Shown here piece after piece: positions 60,871-64,000 of a stretch of DNA of 64,000 bases. The stretch is from contig NZ_PDOC01000004.1 in NCBI RefSeq assembly GCF_002760655.1, positions 405,230 to 469,229 of the forward strand, read 5' to 3'. Source of the stretch: Massilia eurypsychrophila. GTDB lineage: Bacteria > Pseudomonadota > Gammaproteobacteria > Burkholderiales > Burkholderiaceae_D. The translations under genes and the position numbers were made by a program. Positions within the stretch are counted from its first letter, which is position 1, and each line of letters starts with the position of its first letter. Under the pieces are notes generated by a model. The model did no database searches. It saw only the letters and a list, made by a program, of their open reading frames with translations, and was not told where the DNA came from.

Positions 60871-62429
60871 AAGCGCCCGCCGGCAGCGCGCTCTGGCTGC
60901 TCAAGCATGAAGTGCGCATGCTGTTTTTCAATTCCGGCTACGGTTCCAAAAAAGGCGCCGCCACGCGCGGCCTGAGCAAGAAGGCGATCGCGTTGTGGGT
61001 GTTCATCACGCTGGCCATTCATGCGGGCGCCTACTTCATGCTGAGCAAACTGCCGGATGGCACGATGCAGATTCCGCACGCCGTGATCATGGGGCTGACC
61101 GGCGTGTTCGCCGCGCTGGCGAGCCTGATGCTGGCGCAAGGCTTGAAGGCGAGCGTCGAGGTGTTGTTCGAACGCGGCGACATGGACCTCCTGTTGTCGT
61201 CACCGTTGTCGTCGCGCGGCATCTTTATCGTCAGGCTGGCCGGCATCGTCATCGGCGTCGCCGGCGTGTTCCTGTTTTTCCTGACGCCGTTCGCGCACAT
61301 GGGGCTGCTGCTGGGCCACTACCGCTGGCTCGGTATCTACCCGGTCGTGCTCGCTACTGCAACGGTTGCGGCTTCGCTGTCGATGCTGGGGACGCTAGGC
61401 CTGGTGCGGCTGTTCGGCGTGCGCCGCACGCGCGTCGTTGCGCAGGTGCTCGGGGCGTTGTCGGGCGCAATGTTCTTTTTGTTGTCGCAGGTGTTCGCCA
61501 ACAGCTCGGGCGGCTTTCGCGCCAAGGTCGGCGCCTGGTTCGCGCCGATGCTCGCGCCTGGCGCCACCTTCGGCCCTGACAGCCTGGTCTGGTTGCCTGG
61601 CCAGGCAATCCTGGGCGAGCCGTACGCGCTGCTGGCGTTCAGCGTCGCCGCCATCGTCATGTTCGCGCTGACGGTGCGCTTCACGCACCGCTTTTTCGTG
61701 CACGGGGTGCAGCAGGCAGTGAGCCTGGTGCGTGCGGCGGCGGCGCCGGCCGGCGGCCAGCGATACCAGTTCGGCCGCAGCTTGACGCGCGTAATCATCG
61801 TCAAGGAATGGCGCCTGATCGCCCGCGACCCTCAGCTGATTTCGCAGGTCATGCTGCAGCTGCTGTACATGCTGCCCTTATTTTTCGTGCTGATATTTAA
61901 AGGCGGCACGCAGGTGGCCGGCATCGCGGCGGGACTGACTTTCCTCGCCGGCTCGCTGACCGCGGCGCTGGCCTGGGTCATCATGTCGGCCGAGGATGCG
62001 CCGGACCTGCTGCGCGCTTCACCGTCGAGCATGCACACGATCCGCCGTGCCAAGCTTGCGGCCGTCACCTTGCCGGCTCTCGCGCTGGTGAGCGTGCCGA
62101 TGCTGTGGGTGCTGGCGCGTGATCCGCGCGCGGCCATGCTGATGTGCGCCACCGTGGTGGCATCGGTGACGACGTCGGCGCTGATCGCCATGTGGTGCGG
62201 CCGGCCGGCAGCGCGTGGCGACTTCAAGAAGCGCTCAAAAGGGAATTTACTGAGCAACACGCTCGAGACACTCAACGGCTTTGCCTGGTCGGGCCTGACT
62301 TTCCTGTTGCTGGTGGCCGGGGGCGCAACCCGGTTTCCGGGCTGGATGTTGCCGGTCGCCGCTTTGCTGTTCGTCGCCACCATCGCCATTTTGCTGGCCG
62401 CCTGGATGATGCGCCGGCGGGATGACTGA
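60867..62429 (+). CDS. ABC exporter membrane subunit
   Basis: The 520-residue protein has about twelve hydrophobic helices in two halves, with a cytoplasmic segment near residues 285-320 (SLTRVIIVKEWRLIARDPQL). It is the membrane partner of the preceding ATPase. Translation starts at TTG 60867, coupled through TTGA. The substrate is unknown. It is larger than usual ABC-2 permeases and resembles the fused-half exporters found next to NatA-like ATPases. Confidence 0.85.
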   Translation: MKAPAGSALWLLKHEVRMLFFNSGYGSKKGAATRGLSKKAIALWVFITLAIHAGAYFMLSKLPDGTMQIPHAVIMGLTGVFAALASLMLAQGLKASVEVLFERGDMDLLLSSPLSSRGIFIVRLAGIVIGVAGVFLFFLTPFAHMGLLLGHYRWLGIYPVVLATATVAASLSMLGTLGLVRLFGVRRTRVVAQVLGALSGAMFFLLSQVFANSSGGFRAKVGAWFAPMLAPGATFGPDSLVWLPGQAILGEPYALLAFSVAAIVMFALTVRFTHRFFVHGVQQAVSLVRAAAAPAGGQRYQFGRSLTRVIIVKEWRLIARDPQLISQVMLQLLYMLPLFFVLIFKGGTQVAGIAAGLTFLAGSLTAALAWVIMSAEDAPDLLRASPSSMHTIRRAKLAAVTLPALALVSVPMLWVLARDPRAAMLMCATVVASVTTSALIAMWCGRPAARGDFKKRSKGNLLSNTLETLNGFAWSGLTFLLLVAGGATRFPGWMLPVAALLFVATIAILLAAWMMRRRDD

Positions 62430-62515
62430 GCCTGCACGCCACACGCGTGCAAGGTGACCAAAATGGGAAGTCGTGTTATCGTTTCGTCATTGCAGTACAC
62501 AATCAGAAAGCCGTT

Positions 62516-62860
62516 ATGTTAATCACGTTCACATCCAAAGCAGCAGCCGAAGTCACCATGTACAAAGAGCACGCCAAGCGCATGCTCGACCTGATCGGCA
62601 AGGACGTCAGCCGCGGGGTCATCACCGCGGCCGAAGCGCCGCGCGCCGTCGAAGTGCTGGAGAAAGAAATAGCCGAATCGCGCAAGCATCAGGCGTCCGA
62701 CGATGTGCAGCGCGACATCCACGCGCATCATGGCGAGGTCAACGAGGACAAGGATCACGAGGGCATGGAAGTGGTCAGTTTCGCGACCCGTGCGTACCCA
62801 CTGCTGGAAATGTTGCGCGCGGCGCGCAATGGCGGCCACGACGTCCTCTGGGGCGTGTAA
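62516..62860 (+). CDS. DUF1840 family protein
   Basis: The 114-residue cytoplasmic protein begins MLITFTSKAAAEVTMYKEHA and has LLDLIGKDV-type and RAVEVLEKEIAESRK helices, then MEVVSFATRAYPLLEMLRAA. I recognise this as DUF1840. The ATG at 62516 has AGAAAG upstream. Function unknown. Its stop overlaps the next ATG (TAATG). Confidence 0.85.
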   Translation: MLITFTSKAAAEVTMYKEHAKRMLDLIGKDVSRGVITAAEAPRAVEVLEKEIAESRKHQASDDVQRDIHAHHGEVNEDKDHEGMEVVSFATRAYPLLEMLRAARNGGHDVLWGV

Positions 62861-63708
62861 TGACGCAGCTGGTGGCGCTGCAGAGCCACCAGGTCAGTGC
62901 AGCGGACGGCACCAGGCTGTTCGTCACTGACTACCTGCTGCCCGCATCCCAAGTACGGGGCAGTGTCGTGCTGATGCATGGACTCGGCGAGCACAGCGGC
63001 CGATACCGGCATGTCGCCGGCTTCTTTAACGAGTGCGGCTTATCGGTGCGTTGCTACGACAACCGGGGACACGGACGATCGCAGGGCAAGCGCGGCGACG
63101 TCATCAATGGCAATCCGATGTTGCAGGATGCCGAAATCATCATCGACGATTTTGCGGCCCGCTTTGCGCATCCGCCGTTTCTGTTCGGCCATAGCATGGG
63201 CGGACTGTTCGCCGCCCACTTCGCGCTCGCGCACAAGTCGCCTTTGCGCGGCCTGATCCTGTCGTCGCCGGCGCTGGCGCTGCGCATGAAGCCGATCGAA
63301 CTGAAGATGCTGGCGGTGCTGGAAATGCTGGCGCCAACCATCGGCGTATCGAATGGCGTGAAAAGCACATTCCTGTCGCACGATGCAAAGGTCGTCGGCG
63401 CCTACAGGGCCGATCCGCTGGTGCACGGCAAAATCAGTGCGCGCTTGCTGCGTTCGATGCTGTCGTCGATCGCGTACTGCGCATCGCACGCCGCGTCGCT
63501 GTCCATTCCCACCCTGATGCTGGTCGCCGGCGACGACCGCTTGGTCGACCCGGACGGCAGCCGGCGGTTCTTTGCAAAGTTGAAGCCCGGACTGGCGCAG
63601 ATGCATGTTTACGACGACCTGTATCACGAGATTTTCAATGAGGTCGATACAAGCAGGCAGTTTGCCGATCTGAAGGCATGGCTGGAGCAGGCCACGCTGT
63701 CGCGTTAA
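62860..63708 (+). CDS. alpha/beta hydrolase, monoacylglycerol lipase/lysophospholipase-like
   Basis: The 282-residue hydrolase has the oxyanion motif MHGLGEHSGRY, CYDNRGHGRSQG, the nucleophile elbow FGHSMGGLFAAH, the acid residue in VAGDDRLVDP and catalytic His in YDDLYHEIFNE. This is the PldB/monoacylglycerol-lipase pattern. The substrate is likely a lysophospholipid or monoglyceride, from family knowledge. The start is coupled to DUF1840 by TAATG. Confidence 0.92.
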   Translation: MTQLVALQSHQVSAADGTRLFVTDYLLPASQVRGSVVLMHGLGEHSGRYRHVAGFFNECGLSVRCYDNRGHGRSQGKRGDVINGNPMLQDAEIIIDDFAARFAHPPFLFGHSMGGLFAAHFALAHKSPLRGLILSSPALALRMKPIELKMLAVLEMLAPTIGVSNGVKSTFLSHDAKVVGAYRADPLVHGKISARLLRSMLSSIAYCASHAASLSIPTLMLVAGDDRLVDPDGSRRFFAKLKPGLAQMHVYDDLYHEIFNEVDTSRQFADLKAWLEQATLSR

Positions 63709-63840
63709 ACTTTGCTGACGCGCATGCGGGCTTAGGTAAAGGCAATCGCGCGGCGCGCAAAACCATCAGACGAAAAAAAACAGCGTGGCTCGTGGCGGCC
63801 TTGGCCGTCGCGGGCGCACGCGTCGCTTTTCTCCAGACGA

Positions 63841-63872
63841 AAAAAAACCCAGCATCTCTGCTGGGTTTTTTC
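63841..63872 (-). terminator. intrinsic terminator of the rRNA operon
   Basis: AAAACCCAGCA-TCTC-TGCTGGGTTTTTT: a 7-bp GC-rich stem (CCCAGCA/TGCTGGG) with A- and T-tracts on either side, so it works in both directions. On the minus strand it follows the 5S gene by ~10 nt; on the plus strand it could end hydrolase transcripts. A second CAGACGAAAAAAAAC tract at 63767-63781 repeats that at 63836-63848. Confidence 0.9.
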
Positions 63873-63881
63873 TTTATAACT

Positions 63882-63997
63882 AGCCTGACGATAACCTACT
63901 TTCACACTGGTTGCAGCACTATCATCGGCGTAATATCGTTTCACGGTCCTGTTCGGGATGGGAAGGGGTGGTACCGATTTACTATGGTCATCAGGCA
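63882..63997 (-). rRNA. rrf: 5S ribosomal RNA
   Basis: Read on the minus strand, the ~116-nt sequence begins TGCCTGATGACCATAG, contains ACCACCCCTTCCCATCCCGA and GGTTATCG, and ends GTCAGGCT, so the two ends pair as helix I. These are conserved 5S features. It is the 3' end of an rRNA operon whose 23S and 16S genes lie beyond the right edge. Confidence 0.97.
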
Positions 63998-64000
63998 TAA

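Noticed and set aside
63732..63998. 88-codon minus-strand open frame
   Set aside because: It lies over the 5S rRNA gene and its terminator, so it is not protein-coding.

Overview
The window is a 64 kb piece of a high-GC betaproteobacterial chromosome, most likely from the Oxalobacteraceae (Massilia/Duganella/Janthinobacterium-like). This rests on gene content and order: rsmB-DUF4390-ntrY-ntrX, mreBCD-mrdA-rodA-rlpA, metX-metW, gshA-gshB-EIIA-HPr-PtsI, ubiK next to comM, a DUF3567 protein and a DUF1840 protein. Short GGGTCAGACCC-type palindromes between genes also fit that group. Species-level placement cannot be made by eye.

Layout. 0-7.6 kb: LysM protein, def-fmt, a tandem repeat array, an orphan BrnA-like antitoxin, metH. 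7.6-13.3 kb: YiaA-like membrane protein, an ABC exporter pair, an EAL/HDOD signalling protein, a class II glutamine amidotransferase, DUF3567. 12.9-18.4 kb (minus strand): rsmB, DUF4390, NtrY-like kinase, NtrX-like regulator without an AAA+ domain, and a small CobW-like protein without a P-loop. 18.7-24.7 kb (plus): argS, SPOR protein, dsbA, SDR, birA, coaX, SPOR protein. 25-31.9 kb (minus): the cell-elongation cluster mreBCD-mrdA-rodA-rlpA. 32.2-35.5 kb: gatCAB with a clear terminator. 35.6-39.1 kb: pyrE and xth flanked by two toxin-antitoxin modules, a TumE/TumA-like pair whose toxin looks frameshifted and a VapBC45-like pair. 39.1-47.8 kb (minus): pseudouridine synthase, M48 protease, metW, metX, ptsI, HPr, EIIA-Man, gshB, gshA. 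47.9-50.7 kb: TorF-like porin, glnK and amtB behind a strong sigma-54 promoter with an NtrC-like site.

50.9-57.1 kb is the most accessory part. Between ubiK and the intact comM (YifB) gene lies a visibly AT-richer island. It has a two-TM membrane protein, a decayed copy of comM codons ~67-218, and a divergent two-gene operon encoding a TIR-like (predicted NAD-cleaving) protein and a zinc-ribbon/DUF4145 protein. The last two look like an uncharacterised anti-phage defence pair. 57.1-63.7 kb holds an NTF2-like protein, an unrecognised 373-aa beta-rich protein, a lipoprotein, an ABC exporter pair, DUF1840 and an alpha/beta hydrolase. The window ends in the 5S gene of an rRNA operon entering from the right on the minus strand.

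Most of the window is housekeeping. The points worth follow-up are the comM-flanked island with its TIR/DUF4145 operon, the frameshifted toxin, the repeat arrays at convergent gene ends, the nitrogen-control promoter driving a porin with glnK-amtB, and the P-loop-less CobW-like protein in the ntr operon.
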